DNA of 64,000 nucleotides from Thioclava sp. GXIMD4216 (GCF_037949285.1 NZ_CP149929.1:49755-113754); one strand, 5' to 3'. Numbered from the stretch's first letter, positions 1 through 8,979 are shown. Translations and numbers: made by a program. Notes: a model not told the origin generated them from the letters alone.

Positions 1-138
1 CAGCATCAGCAGCTCGCCGCTTTGCGCATCGGTCGTGATACAGGGCAGAAGCCCGTCGCGGTCGAATTTCGGGGCCAGTTGCGTGCCCTCCTCGACCTGC
101 GCCACGGAGCGGCGTGTGTGGAAATCCGGTTGTGTCAT
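1..138 (-). CDS. hisI: Phosphoribosyl-AMP cyclohydrolase (HisI paralog), N-terminal part
   Basis: Partial gene: 46 N-terminal residues are visible and the rest lies beyond the window start. The segment around FDRDGLLPC and SGELLML matches the opening of the HisI fold, which hydrolyses phosphoribosyl-AMP in histidine synthesis. The zinc-binding cysteines of the family lie further downstream and cannot be judged. It is the third gene of a thrS-NTF2-hisI operon, 59 bp after the NTF2-like gene, with a Zur-type box in front of the operon. HisI paralogs (often called HisI2) in such operons are known as zinc-limitation back-ups. That this is a paralog rather than the only hisI is inferred from context, since no other his gene is nearby. 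Confidence 0.8.
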   Translation of the reverse strand, partial: MTQPDFHTRRSVAQVEEGTQLAPKFDRDGLLPCITTDAQSGELLML

Positions 139-197
139 GGGAAAGGCCTCGGGGGTTGGTTTGGGCAGGAAACAGGGGATCAAAGGCAGGGCGATCG

Positions 198-671
198 TCA
201 GGGCTGATAGGGCAGCGAGGAGTGGTGCAGCACGATCCGCAAGGCCCCCATGCGATCGCGCCGGTAGCCGAAGCTCTTGTCGACCGTGGTCACCGAGCCG
301 TCCCTGTTGGTCAGCTTGATCCAGCCCATCCACATCGCCACATCGCCTTGGATAAAGCTGGCAGACGTGATGCTTTCGGTCGAGACCCAGCCCATGATCG
401 CGAAGCCGTTATCATTGGGGTATTCCTGCGAGTGCCCGCAGAAATAGGCCAGAGCGCCCGCTTTGGTGGGGCGGAAAGTCTGGTCGCCGCCGGCCATTGT
501 GGGCTTGAACAGCACCGGCCCCAGATCATAGCCGTAATAGGCATCGATATTGGCCGAGGCCACCTTGCGCGCGGCCTCGATGCCGCCCTCCGCATAGGCC
601 CTTGAAATGGCGACCTTGCCATCGCCCCATGTTTTCAGGGCCTTGCGGATGTCATCTTGGGTGATCGTCAT
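198..671 (-). CDS. NTF2/SnoaL-like protein in the zinc-starvation operon
   Basis: 157 residues with no signal peptide or membrane segment. The layout (N-terminal helices, then alternating strands rich in aromatic residues, e.g. [11 protein letters not shown] and [11 protein letters not shown]) fits the NTF2/SnoaL cone fold of the CaMKII-association type. These proteins are small ligand-binding pockets or dimer scaffolds, so no reaction can be assigned. Its start overlaps the thrS stop as ATGA, indicating translational coupling, and hisI follows, so it should be made with two zinc-linked paralogs. The only cysteine visible is in the segment AYFCGHSQE, so a classical zinc site is not obvious. 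It may be a factor of the zinc response that has not been characterised. Confidence 0.7.
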   Translation of the reverse strand: MTITQDDIRKALKTWGDGKVAISRAYAEGGIEAARKVASANIDAYYGYDLGPVLFKPTMAGGDQTFRPTKAGALAYFCGHSQEYPNDNGFAIMGWVSTESITSASFIQGDVAMWMGWIKLTNRDGSVTTVDKSFGYRRDRMGALRIVLHHSSLPYQP

Positions 672-2746
672 CGGGTTTTCCTTCCGTGGTCATCGCTATG
701 GCGAGGGGGGCGGGCGGCGGCCAGCAGCGTCTCGACCGCCGCCTCCAGAGCAAGGGTCTGCGTGTCATTGCTGCCGTGGCGGCGCAGCGTGAGGGTGCGG
801 TTTGCGGCCTCGCGCCCGCCCAGCACGATCTGCAACGGGATCTTCTGCAGGGCATGTTCGCGCACCTTATAGCCGATCTTCTCGTTGCGCAGGTCGGTCT
901 CCACCCGCAGCCCCGCTTGGCGCAGCGCCTGCGCGACCTCCACAGCCCAGTCATCGGCGGCCTCGGTCACGGTGGCCACCACCGCCTGCACGGGGGCCAG
1001 CCAGAGCGGCAGATGGCCCGCGACATGTTCGATCAAGATGCCGGTGAACCGTTCGAGCGAGCCGAAAAGTGCGCGGTGCAGCATGACGGGGGCGGCTTTT
1101 TCGCCTTTCGCCGTCACATAGGTCGTGCCGAAACGTTCGGGCAGGTTGAAATCCACCTGTAGCGTGCCGCATTGCCAGTCGCGCCCGATCGCATCGCGCA
1201 GCACATATTCGAGCTTCGGCCCGTAAAACGCGCCCTCGCCCTCGAAAACCGTATAGGGATGGCCTGCCTGATCCAGCGCCTCGCGCAGGGCGCTTTCGGC
1301 GCGGTCCCAGCTTTCCTCCGCGCCGATACGGTTCTCGGGGCGGGTGGACAGCTTGATGCGCACCTCCTCAAAGCCGAAATCGCGATAGATCGACAGCACC
1401 AGATCATTGACCTTCAGGCATTCCGCGGTCAGCTGGTCGGGCGTGCAATAGATATGCGCGTCATCCTGGGTAAAGCTGCGCACCCGCAACAGCCCGTGCA
1501 GCGCGCCCGAGGGTTCATAGCGGTGCACCTTGCCGAATTCGGCCAGCTTCAGCGGCAGATCGCGATAGCTTTTCGTCCCCTGCCCGTAGATCAGCATATG
1601 GCCGGGGCAGTTCATCGGCTTGAGCGCATAATCGCGGTCATCCTCGGTTTTGGCGAGAAACATGTTCTGGCGGTAATTCTGCCAGTGCCCCGAGGTTTCC
1701 CACAGCGCGCGGTCCATGATGTCGGGCGAGTTCACCTCCTGATAGCCCGCCTGCTCCTGCCGGTCGCGCAGATAGGTGATCAGCGTCTGGAACAGCCGCC
1801 AGCCCTTGGGATGCCAGAACACCGCGCCGGGCGCGACCTCCTCGAAATGGAACAGATCCATTTCGCGGCCCAAGCGGCGGTGATCGCGCGTCTCGGCCTC
1901 GGCCAGCATGGTCATATGCGCCTCCAGCGCGGGCCTGTCGGCAAAGGCCACGCCATAGATCCGGCTGAGCATCGGGTTGTTACTATCGCCGCGCCAATAG
2001 GCACCGGCCACGCGGGTCAGCGCGAAGGCGGTCCCCGCATCGCCGGTATCGCGCAGATGCGGTCCGCGGCACAGGTCCAGCCAGTCGCCCTGCCGGTAAA
2101 CCGTCACTGGCGCGCCCTCGGGGATGGCCTCCAGAAGCGCCAGTTTGTAGGCCTCGCCCGCCGCCGCGAAATGGGCGCGCGCCCTCTCGCGCGGCCATTC
2201 CTCGCGGATAAAGGGGGTGCGGGCGGCGATGATCTGGCGCATCTCTGCCTCGATCCGCGGCAGATCCTCGGGGGTAAAGGGGGGATCACGGTCGAAATCG
2301 TAATAGAACCCGTGGTCGATCGCGGGGCCGATGGCGGCTTTCGTGGCGGGCCAGAGCCTTTGCACCGCCTCGCCCAGAATATGCGCCAGATCATGGCGGA
2401 TCAGCTCCAGCACGCGCGGATCGTCCCGCGACAGCAGCTCGACCGAGGCCCCGTCGGGCAGCGGGGCCGCCAGATCGCGGGGCTGGTCATTGACCAGCAC
2501 CGCCACGCTGGCTCGGACAAATGCGGGGCCGAGGGCCTTGGCCAGATCGGCGCCCGTGCTTTGCGCGGCCAGCGCGCGGGGGGAGCCGTCGGGCAGCCGG
2601 ATCCGGATCACCGGCGGGTCTGTGCGGACGGCGCCAGAGGGGGGGCCAGAGGGGGGGCCAGAGGGGGGGCTAACGGGGCCCTCCTGCGCGGCGCAGGCCG
2701 GGCGCGGGGGCGGTGCTGTCCTGCCGTCTGGGGTGATGACCGTCAT
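668..2746 (-). CDS. thrS: Threonyl-tRNA synthetase, Zur-linked paralog type
   Basis: 692 residues; charges tRNA-Thr with threonine. Order: N-terminal extension (1-45), TGS domain (about 46-106), editing domain with HDLAH (H118, H122) and CRGPH (C226, H230), class II catalytic core (about 290-575) and anticodon-binding domain (about 580-680). The three active-site zinc ligands of ThrRS are all present as C380 (MNCPGH), H431 (DDAHIYC) and H557 (VMLHRA), so it should still need zinc. The start is supported by AGGAG 7 nt upstream. The extension carries three PPSG units encoded by a 12-bp direct repeat (2633-2668), absent from normal ThrRS. A perfect Zur-type palindrome lies 42 bp upstream, and the gene leads an operon with an NTF2-like protein and HisI. 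A housekeeping thrS elsewhere is inferred. Confidence 0.92.
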   Translation of the reverse strand: MTVITPDGRTAPPPRPACAAQEGPVSPPSGPPSGPPSGAVRTDPPVIRIRLPDGSPRALAAQSTGADLAKALGPAFVRASVAVLVNDQPRDLAAPLPDGASVELLSRDDPRVLELIRHDLAHILGEAVQRLWPATKAAIGPAIDHGFYYDFDRDPPFTPEDLPRIEAEMRQIIAARTPFIREEWPRERARAHFAAAGEAYKLALLEAIPEGAPVTVYRQGDWLDLCRGPHLRDTGDAGTAFALTRVAGAYWRGDSNNPMLSRIYGVAFADRPALEAHMTMLAEAETRDHRRLGREMDLFHFEEVAPGAVFWHPKGWRLFQTLITYLRDRQEQAGYQEVNSPDIMDRALWETSGHWQNYRQNMFLAKTEDDRDYALKPMNCPGHMLIYGQGTKSYRDLPLKLAEFGKVHRYEPSGALHGLLRVRSFTQDDAHIYCTPDQLTAECLKVNDLVLSIYRDFGFEEVRIKLSTRPENRIGAEESWDRAESALREALDQAGHPYTVFEGEGAFYGPKLEYVLRDAIGRDWQCGTLQVDFNLPERFGTTYVTAKGEKAAPVMLHRALFGSLERFTGILIEHVAGHLPLWLAPVQAVVATVTEAADDWAVEVAQALRQAGLRVETDLRNEKIGYKVREHALQKIPLQIVLGGREAANRTLTLRRHGSNDTQTLALEAAVETLLAAARPPRHSDDHGRKTR

Positions 2747-2787
2747 CTGTGTCTCCTGCCATATCGGGCTGCCTCAATGTCCGGAAG

Positions 2788-2802
2788 TGTTATAATATAA
2801 CA
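2788..2802. promoter_or_regulatory. Zur-type operator upstream of thrS
   Basis: Perfect 7-1-7 palindrome TGTTATA-A-TATAACA. It matches the core of the gammaproteobacterial Zur box, and the flanking AAG/TTT also fit the longer consensus. It lies 42 bp upstream of the thrS start, where a repressor would block transcription. The sequence is seen directly; binding by Zur is inferred from the consensus and from the downstream genes. Confidence 0.8.
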
Positions 2803-2913
2803 TTTGTGGACGCAAGACAGTCGTGCCCCCCAAAGGCACAGGCGGCGATGCCATCGTAGGAGGTGCCATATTTCCCTGCCGCATCAGAGGCTTGAGGCGC
2901 AGACCCTTGGGCC

Positions 2914-3636
2914 TCACGCGGTCAGGAAGGCGCGCACGAAGGCCGTGGCAGGACGCGCGCGGATCTCGGCGGGCGGGCCGATCTGCTCGATCCGGCCCAT
3001 CGACATCACCACCACCAGATCGGCCAGTTCCATCGCCTCGTCCTGATCATGGGTCACAAACAGCGTGGTCAGCCCCGTCGCCTCATGGATCTGGCGCAGG
3101 CTGCGGCGCAATTCCTTGCGCACCTGCGCATCCAGCGCGCCGAAAGGTTCATCCAGCAGCAGCATCCGCGGCTCGATGGCCAGCGCGCGCGCCAGCGCCA
3201 CCCGCTGGCGCTGCCCGCCCGAAAGCTGGGCCGGATAGCGCGGGCCGATCTCGGGCAGCCGGATCAGCGCCAGCAGGCGGTGCACCCGACGGTCGATCTC
3301 GGCGCGGGCGGGGCGGGTCCTGCGGGGCCGCGCCCGCAGCCCGTAGGCGATATTCTCGAACACCGTCATATGGCGGAACAGCGCATAATGCTGGAACACG
3401 AACCCCGCGCGGCGCTCCTGCACCGACAGCCCCGTGGCCGCCACCCCGTCAAAGCGCACCTGCCCCGCGCTGGGGGTTTCCAGCCCGCCCAGCAGGCGCA
3501 GAAGCGTGGTCTTGCCAGAGCCGGACGGCCCCAGCAGCGCCACCAGCGCCCCCGAGGGCAGCGACAGCCGCAGCGGATGCAGCGCGGGCTGTCCATTGCC
3601 ATAGGTCTTGGCGAGATCTTCGATATCGATCCTCAT
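2914..3636 (-). CDS. cysA: Sulfate/thiosulfate ABC transporter ATPase CysA, short form (copy 1)
   Basis: 240 residues. Walker [11 protein letters not shown]-loop FQHYALF, signature LSGGQRQRV, Walker B LLLDEP and switch histidine VTHDQDEA are all present. It energises sulfate/thiosulfate import through CysT and CysW. Classical CysA has about 350-365 residues because of a C-terminal TOBE regulatory domain; this protein ends just after the nucleotide-binding domain. It is the last gene of the rrf2-sbp-cysT-cysW-cysA row, 24 bp after cysW. Assignment to sulfate rather than molybdate or thiosulfate rests on the CysT/CysW/Sbp partners. A second set lies at 43.6-47.1 kb. Confidence 0.88.
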   Translation of the reverse strand: MRIDIEDLAKTYGNGQPALHPLRLSLPSGALVALLGPSGSGKTTLLRLLGGLETPSAGQVRFDGVAATGLSVQERRAGFVFQHYALFRHMTVFENIAYGLRARPRRTRPARAEIDRRVHRLLALIRLPEIGPRYPAQLSGGQRQRVALARALAIEPRMLLLDEPFGALDAQVRKELRRSLRQIHEATGLTTLFVTHDQDEAMELADLVVVMSMGRIEQIGPPAEIRARPATAFVRAFLTA

Positions 3637-3660
3637 AGCGGTTCTCCGGTTGGACAGGGG

Positions 3661-4524
3661 TCAATGGCGGCGGGTGGCCGACAGCATGTCGGCATAGCGC
3701 CATTCCAGCAGCGATTTCAGGGCAAGCGTCACCAGCGCCAGCCCCGCCAGAAGGGCGGCAAGGCTGAAGGCGGCGGTGGAGAGATATTCGTTATACAGCA
3801 TCTCGACCATGATCGGCAGCGTCGTGGTCTCGCCACGGATCTTGCCCGAGACAACGGCCACCGCGCCGAATTCGCCCATCGCGCGGGCATTGCTGAGCAG
3901 GACCCCGTAAAGCAGCGCCCAGCGGATATTGGGCAGCGTCACCGTGCGCAGCATCCGCCAGCCCGACGCGCCAAGCGTCAGCGCGGCCTCTTCTTCGGCG
4001 GCGCCCTGTTCGAGCATGATCGGGATCAGCTCGCGGGCGACAAAGGGAAAGGTGATGAACAGCGTGGCCCAGACAATCCCCGGCAGGGCGAAGATCAGCC
4101 GCAGATCATGCGCGGCCAGCCATGCGCCCAGCAGCCCGTTCGACCCCGCCAGCAGCACCAGCGCCAGCCCCGCCACCACCGGCGAGACCGAGAAGGGCAG
4201 GTCGATCAGTGTCATCACAAGGGTCTTGCCGCGAAAGTCGAACCGCGCCACCGCCCAAGCGGTGGCAAGGCCCGCAAGCGCGTTCAGCGGCACGGCCAGC
4301 GCCGAGACCAGCAGCGTCAACCGGATCGCCGAGCGCGCATCGGGCGTGCCAAGCGCGCGCCATGCGACAGCCACCCCCTCGCGCAGCGCCTCGACAAAGA
4401 CCAGCACCAGCGGTGCCAGCAGCACCACGGCACAGACCAGCAGCACCGCGCCGGTCAGCAGCAGGCGCGTTGGTCGGGATTCGGTGGTGACCGGCGGGGG
4501 CTCGGGGGCCGGGAAAGCGGACAT
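3661..4524 (-). CDS. cysW: Sulfate ABC transporter permease CysW (copy 1)
   Basis: 287 residues, about six membrane helices. The CysW hallmark block [19 protein letters not shown] (about 215-233) and the EAA loop for ATPase docking (EEEAALTLGASGW) are present. It forms the membrane channel with CysT (58 bp upstream) and is driven by CysA (24 bp downstream). The N-terminus before the first helix is about 20 residues and proline-rich. Sulfate as the substrate follows from the family and the operon. Confidence 0.9.
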   Translation of the reverse strand: MSAFPAPEPPPVTTESRPTRLLLTGAVLLVCAVVLLAPLVLVFVEALREGVAVAWRALGTPDARSAIRLTLLVSALAVPLNALAGLATAWAVARFDFRGKTLVMTLIDLPFSVSPVVAGLALVLLAGSNGLLGAWLAAHDLRLIFALPGIVWATLFITFPFVARELIPIMLEQGAAEEEAALTLGASGWRMLRTVTLPNIRWALLYGVLLSNARAMGEFGAVAVVSGKIRGETTTLPIMVEMLYNEYLSTAAFSLAALLAGLALVTLALKSLLEWRYADMLSATRRH

Positions 4525-4582
4525 GGGCAGGCGCCTTTCGCAGTGCAGGAAGGGAGGAAGGGGTAGCGGCGGGACGGCGGGC

Positions 4583-5410
4583 TCAGCCCTGCCGCCGCGC
4601 CCAGAGTTGCAGCAGGTTGATCACCAGCAGCATCCCGAAAGAGACCGCCAGCATGGCCAGCCCGATGGCGCTTGCGCCGTCATAGTCGAACTCCTCGAGC
4701 TTGATGACGATCAGCAGCGGCGCGATCTCGGTATGGAAGGGCAGGTTGCCGGCGATGAAGATGACCGAGCCATATTCCCCCACCGCGCGCGCCAGCGCCA
4801 AGGCAAAGCCCGTCATCAGGGCGGGGGCCAGCATCGGCAGCACCACATGGCGCAGCGTATAGCCACGGCTGGCCCCGAGCGTGGCACTGGCTTCCTCGAG
4901 GGTGCGGTCGATCTCTTCCAGCACGGGCTGCACCGTGCGCACCACGAAGGGCAGGCCGATAAAGACCAGCGCAAGGCAGATCCCTGTCTGGCTATAGGCG
5001 ATCTGCAGGCCCAAGGGGGCCAGCATCCGCCCCAGCGCGCCATTCGGGGCGTAAAGCGTGGTCAGGGCGATGCCCGCCACGGCGGTGGGCAGCGCGAAGG
5101 GCAGATCGACCGCCGCATCCAGCGCCCTGCGTCCGGCAAAGCGGTAGCGCACCAGCACCCATGCCAGCGCCAGCCCGAAGACCAGATTGAACAGCGAGGC
5201 CAGCGCCGCCATGCGGAAAGACAGCTCCAGCGCCGCCCTGATCCGGCGGGTATCGACCATCTGCCACAGCTCCACCGGACCGATCGCCACCCCGCGCCCC
5301 AGCAGCGCCGCCAGCGGCAGCAGCACGATAAGCGTGAGCGCGCAGACCATCCCCCCTGCGGCCAGACCGAAGCCCGGCAAAGGGGAGCTGCGCAACAGCA
5401 GGGCGCGCAT
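4583..5410 (-). CDS. cysT: Sulfate ABC transporter permease CysT/CysU (copy 1)
   Basis: 275 residues from the ATG at 5410, chosen because the sbp stop codon and this ATG are separated by one base (TGA-G-ATG), typical of coupled translation. A longer reading frame upstream overlaps sbp and has no family similarity. Hallmark segment EYGSVIFIAGNLPFHTEI and the EAA loop LEEASATLGASRGY are seen, with six predicted membrane helices. It is the partner of CysW in the sulfate channel. Confidence 0.9.
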   Translation of the reverse strand: MRALLLRSSPLPGFGLAAGGMVCALTLIVLLPLAALLGRGVAIGPVELWQMVDTRRIRAALELSFRMAALASLFNLVFGLALAWVLVRYRFAGRRALDAAVDLPFALPTAVAGIALTTLYAPNGALGRMLAPLGLQIAYSQTGICLALVFIGLPFVVRTVQPVLEEIDRTLEEASATLGASRGYTLRHVVLPMLAPALMTGFALALARAVGEYGSVIFIAGNLPFHTEIAPLLIVIKLEEFDYDGASAIGLAMLAVSFGMLLVINLLQLWARRQG

Positions 5411-5411
5411 C

Positions 5412-6575
5412 TCAGTTATCCTCATAGATCTGGTCGAAGATCCCGCCCTGCCCGAAGAAGGCGGGCTGGACCTTCTGCCAGCCCCCGAAATGGTCGATCG
5501 GGACACGTTTGAGCGGCGGGAATTGCGCCAGATCGGCAGGGTCGGCGGCCGCACTCTCCCATGCGCGGTAATGGTGCTTCATGGCCAGCGCCTGTGCGGC
5601 GGGGCTATAGAGCCCCTCCAGATAGGCCTGCGCGGCCTGCGCCTGCGCGGGCGAGGTCAGATTGCCCGTGACCACCGCAACGGGCGGCTCGGCCAGAATG
5701 GAGACCGACGGCACGATGATGTCGAACCCCTGCCCGCCGGATTTCTGTTGTGCCAGAAGGGCCTCGTTCTCCCAGGCCAGCAGCACATCCCCGATCCCGC
5801 GCTGCACAAAGCTGTTGGTCGCGCCACGCGCGCCGGTATCGAGCACCGGCACATGGGCGAAGAGCGCCTTCAGATAGGCGCGCATGCGGGGCGTGTCGCC
5901 GCCGTAATGGTCCTGCGCCCATGCCCATGCCGCCAGCACGTTCCAGCGCGCTCCGCCGGAGGTTTTGGGATTGGGGGTGATCACCGAGACACCGTCGCGC
6001 ACCAGATCGTCCCAATCCCTGATCCCCTTGGGATTGCCCTTGCGCACCAGAAACACGATGGTCGAGCTATAGGGGGCCGCGTGATGGGGCAGGCGGCTTT
6101 GCCAGTCGGCGGGGATCTTGCCGCTTTGGGCCGCGATCGCGTCGATATCGGCGGCAAGCGCCAGCGTGACCACCGTCGCGTCCAGCCCGTCGATCACCGC
6201 CCGCGCCTGCCCGCCGGAGCCGCCATGCGATTGCCGCAGGATCGGCGCGGGATGGCCCTGCGCCTGCCAGCTCTGGCGGAACATCTCGTTATAATCGCGG
6301 TAGAATTCCCGCGTCGGGTCATAAGAGACATTGAGAATATCGACCGCCGTTTCTTTCGCCGTCTCGGCACGGGCTAGCGTGCCGCCCATCACGATGCCAA
6401 GCCCCAAAAGCGCGGCCCCGAAGGCCCATTGCACCAGCGTCGATCTGCGGTCTGGCGTGGCGGGTCTGGGCCGGAGTTTGGGACTGGGTCTGGGACTGGG
6501 AGGCGGGATTTCGTGCACCCAGTCGGGCCGGATCTGGGCCGAAAGCGGAAGGTCGGGCGAATAGCTGCGGGTCAT
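5412..6575 (-). CDS. sbp: Periplasmic sulfate-binding protein (copy 1)
   Basis: 387 residues. The family start block ILNVSYDPTREFYRDYN and the ligand-region block NPKTSGGARWNVLAAW identify a sulfate-binding protein of the Sbp/CysP type, which delivers sulfate to CysT/CysW. The start at 6575 is backed by AAAGGAGG directly upstream. It produces an unusual N-terminus: about 45 proline/arginine-rich residues, partly from a repeated GGGACT/GGGTCT motif at about 6466-6505, before the hydrophobic signal segment (about 48-68, ending TLARAE). Normal Sbp proteins begin at the signal peptide. Whether the extension is tolerated or translation also begins internally is open. Confidence 0.88.
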   Translation of the reverse strand: MTRSYSPDLPLSAQIRPDWVHEIPPPSPRPSPKLRPRPATPDRRSTLVQWAFGAALLGLGIVMGGTLARAETAKETAVDILNVSYDPTREFYRDYNEMFRQSWQAQGHPAPILRQSHGGSGGQARAVIDGLDATVVTLALAADIDAIAAQSGKIPADWQSRLPHHAAPYSSTIVFLVRKGNPKGIRDWDDLVRDGVSVITPNPKTSGGARWNVLAAWAWAQDHYGGDTPRMRAYLKALFAHVPVLDTGARGATNSFVQRGIGDVLLAWENEALLAQQKSGGQGFDIIVPSVSILAEPPVAVVTGNLTSPAQAQAAQAYLEGLYSPAAQALAMKHHYRAWESAAADPADLAQFPPLKRVPIDHFGGWQKVQPAFFGQGGIFDQIYEDN

Positions 6576-6598
6576 GGGACCCTCCTTTGCGATTGTTT

Positions 6599-6628
6599 AC
6601 ACGACAATTACGACAGAGTCAGTCGTGT
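6599..6628. promoter_or_regulatory. Inverted repeat upstream of sbp (candidate Rrf2 operator)
   Basis: ACACGAC (6599-6605) and GTCGTGT (6622-6628) form a perfect 7-bp inverted repeat with a 16-bp spacer. A further ACGAC half-site starts at 6610. It lies 24 bp upstream of the sbp start, in the 99-bp gap between rrf2 and the transporter genes, the expected place for autogenous control by the neighbouring Rrf2 protein. Binding is inferred. Confidence 0.5.
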
Positions 6629-6674
6629 TTTACAAAAGCAAATCCTCGGCCTTCTGCCCCCCGATGGGAGAAGT

Positions 6675-7142
6675 TTATTCTCCGGCGGGGGGCAGGGGCA
6701 GGGAAAACCGCTCCAGCGGCTGCGCGTCTTCTTGCAGATCGGCCAGTGTCAGCGATTCGATCATCAGCAGATAGGCCGCATAATAGCCGCCAAACACCGC
6801 CCGCACGCGGCAGGTGGCCTCGTCGCAATCCTCGCATTTGCGATAGGCATTGCGCGACAGGCAGGGCAGCGGGGCCAGCGGGCCGTCGATCAGGCGCAGC
6901 ACCTCGGCCAGCGAGACCTGAGCGGCGGCCTTGATCAGCTCGTAGCCGCCATGACGCCCGCGACGGCTGCCGATGATCCCCGCCCGTTTGAGATCCAGCA
7001 GGATATGCTCCAGAAAGCGTTTCGGCGTGCCCGAACGGGTGGCGATGGCCTCGATCCGCAGGGGCTGCGCCTCGGGCAGGGCTTTCTCGTCTGCCAGAAC
7101 AGCCAGCGCCTTCAGGGCATATTTGGTCTTCAGGGTCAGCAT
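6675..7142 (-). CDS. Rrf2-family regulator with four cysteines
   Basis: 155 residues from MLTLKTKYALKAL at 7142, the standard Rrf2 start; an upstream extension of the frame has no family similarity. Winged-helix DNA-binding domain at 1-75 with the family block RRGRHGGYEL. The following segment has C94, C103, C106 and C111. Iron-sulfur Rrf2 proteins such as IscR and NsrR use three cysteines here, whereas the cysteine-metabolism regulator CymR has none, so this protein may sense redox or iron-sulfur status. It is the first gene in the row that continues into sbp-cysT-cysW-cysA, suggesting control of sulfate uptake. Divergent from an Lrp-type gene. The cofactor is inferred. Confidence 0.8.
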   Translation of the reverse strand: MLTLKTKYALKALAVLADEKALPEAQPLRIEAIATRSGTPKRFLEHILLDLKRAGIIGSRRGRHGGYELIKAAAQVSLAEVLRLIDGPLAPLPCLSRNAYRKCEDCDEATCRVRAVFGGYYAAYLLMIESLTLADLQEDAQPLERFSLPLPPAGE

Positions 7143-7326
7143 GGCGGCAGGTCCTCTGGCGGCGTTGACGGGGCGCGGATGGCCCTTGGCCGGGGCAAGT
7201 CTAAAGCCTTGCACGGGGCTTGGCGAGCCATAATCCCTAAATCACGATAAAGATGATCGACATTAAGGAAAAACCTGTCATGCTCTGCTTCGGGCAAGAG
7301 ATGTCTTGCGAAAAGGGGAGGGTAAA

Positions 7327-7806
7327 ATGCCATTTGACCGCATCGATCTGAAGATCCTCGATCTGCTGCAAACCGATGCCACCCTGCCGGTGGCCAGAAT
7401 TGCCGACCGTGTGGGCCTGTCGCAGACGCCGTGCTGGAAACGGATCCAGAAACACGAGGAGGCCGGCACCATAAGGGGGCGTGTGGCGGTGCTGGACCCG
7501 CGCGCCTTCGGGCTGGATCTGACCGCTTTCGTCTTTGTGGAGGCGGCCGAGCATAGCGCGCACTGGCGCCAGAACTTTCTGGACGTGACCGACGCGATGG
7601 AGGCGGTCCGCGATGTCTACCGCCTTGCCGGCAGCCATGATTTCCTGCTGCGGGTGCTGGTGCGCGACATGGCCGCCTTCGACCGTTTCTACGAGGAGCT
7701 GGCCGCGCGGACCGGTCCGCGCAGCGTGAATTCGTCTTTCGTGCTGGAGCATATGAGAACGCGCCCGTCGCTGCCTCTGGGGGCTCTGGCGCCGCAGGCG
7801 CGCTAG
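7327..7806 (+). CDS. Lrp/AsnC-family transcriptional regulator
   Basis: 159 residues from the ATG at 7327, which has AGGGGAGGG just upstream; an in-frame start 21 bp earlier lacks this. Helix-turn-helix at about 5-60 (DRIDLKILDLLQTDATLPV, then VGLSQTPCWKRI), followed by the RAM ligand-binding domain (about 65-145, VRDVYRLAGSHDFLLRVLV). Members sense amino acids or small effectors and form octamers. It is divergent from rrf2 across 184 bp, so the two may share a control region. The target is not evident; it ends 29 bp before the Zur-type box of the COG0523 operon. Confidence 0.88.
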   Translation: MPFDRIDLKILDLLQTDATLPVARIADRVGLSQTPCWKRIQKHEEAGTIRGRVAVLDPRAFGLDLTAFVFVEAAEHSAHWRQNFLDVTDAMEAVRDVYRLAGSHDFLLRVLVRDMAAFDRFYEELAARTGPRSVNSSFVLEHMRTRPSLPLGALAPQAR

Positions 7807-7835
7807 CGGCGGCGACGCCCCCTTGCGGTCGCTTT

Positions 7836-7850
7836 TGTTATATTATAACA
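7836..7850. promoter_or_regulatory. Zur-type operator upstream of the COG0523 operon
   Basis: Perfect 7-1-7 palindrome TGTTATA-T-TATAACA, the same core as the box in front of thrS and differing only in the central base. It lies 70 bp upstream of the first COG0523 gene in the short gap after the Lrp gene. It suggests that both operons belong to one zinc-responsive regulon. The zur gene itself is not in the window. Confidence 0.8.
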
Positions 7851-7920
7851 GTTTTCGGACCCCGCGCCCTGTGCCCCTGCGGCGCGGCCCCCGCCTGTTT
7901 CCGGCCCGAAAGTCCCTGCC

Positions 7921-8979
7921 ATGCCCGCCCCGATCCCCTGTCCCCTCACCCTGATCACCGGCTTTCTGGGCAGCGGAAAAACGACGCTTATCAAAGAGAT
8001 GCTGGCCCATGAGACCTTTGCGAACACGATGGTGATCGTGAATGAATTCGGTGAGATCGGCATTGATCATAGCCTGATGCGCGCCAGCACCGAGGAGGTC
8101 ATCCTGCTGCCATCGGGTTGCCTGTGCTGTACGCTGCGGGGCGATTTGCGCGATCTTCTGCGCGATCTGGTCGCGCGCCGTCTGGCCGCAGAGATCGGCT
8201 TTGACAGGGTGGTGCTGGAGACGACGGGGCTGGCCGATCCGGCACCGATCCTGCACACGCTGCTGACCGACCCCGTGCTGGCCGAGCATTACCGGATGGA
8301 CGGGGTGGTGACGGTGGTGGATGCGGTGACAGGGGCGGCCAACCTGCGCCGCTCCACCGCCGCACAGCGGCAGGTCGCGCTGGCCGATCTGGTCGTGCTG
8401 AGCAAAACCGACCTTCCCGAGGCGCAGCCACAGGCCCGGAGCCCGCGGCCGCAGATCGCGCGGCTGAACCCTGCCGCAGAGATCGTGCCGGTGGTGCAGG
8501 GCCGCCTTCCCCCCGACAGGCTGCGGCATCTGGGCCATTTCGATGCGGCCATGTCCGAGAGCATGTCCGGCGTATCGGCGCGCGCATGGATCGCGACACG
8601 GGTGCCGGCTTCCGACCCCGAGCACCTGTCGCGGATCCGCACGGTGTCCTGGGAGGTCGAGGCCCCGCTTACGGCCAGCCGGTTCGATCTGTGGATGGAT
8701 GTGCTGATGGCGCGCAGGGGCGCGGATGTGCTGCGCTTCAAGGGGATCGTGCATCTGCAGGATATGGCCTATCCTTTTGCCGTGCATGGCGTGCAGCATA
8801 TCTTCCATCCGCCCCTGCCGCTGACCGGCTGGCAGGCCCCCGACAGGCACAGCAGATTCGTCATGATCGTGCAGGATTTCTCCGATGACGAGGTGGCCGC
8901 GCTATGTGACGCGCTGGCCATCGTGCCACTCACCGAACATCTTCTGACCACGGGCTATCTGGGCGAGAGCACCGCCTGA
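7921..8979 (+). CDS. COG0523 metallochaperone GTPase 1 (ZigA/ZagA-type)
   Basis: 352 residues. Walker A GFLGSGKT (14-21), the metal-binding CxCC motif GCLCC (C67, C69, C70), NEFGEIGIDH, LETTGLADP and the guanine-recognition SKTD (161-164) are all present, followed by the CobW C-terminal domain (about 225-345). COG0523 GTPases use GTP to deliver metal to client proteins. Subfamilies under Zur feed zinc to essential enzymes during starvation. The Zur-type box 70 bp upstream and the nearby thrS/hisI paralogs place this one in that subfamily. There is no histidine-rich loop. It sits 84 bp before a second, distinct COG0523 gene, with which it shares an operon. Confidence 0.9.
   Translation: MPAPIPCPLTLITGFLGSGKTTLIKEMLAHETFANTMVIVNEFGEIGIDHSLMRASTEEVILLPSGCLCCTLRGDLRDLLRDLVARRLAAEIGFDRVVLETTGLADPAPILHTLLTDPVLAEHYRMDGVVTVVDAVTGAANLRRSTAAQRQVALADLVVLSKTDLPEAQPQARSPRPQIARLNPAAEIVPVVQGRLPPDRLRHLGHFDAAMSESMSGVSARAWIATRVPASDPEHLSRIRTVSWEVEAPLTASRFDLWMDVLMARRGADVLRFKGIVHLQDMAYPFAVHGVQHIFHPPLPLTGWQAPDRHSRFVMIVQDFSDDEVAALCDALAIVPLTEHLLTTGYLGESTA

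Noticed and set aside
1172..2800. 542-codon plus-strand frame opposite thrS
   Set aside because: No domain is recognisable and the composition is that of an antisense frame; the minus strand encodes a complete ThrRS.
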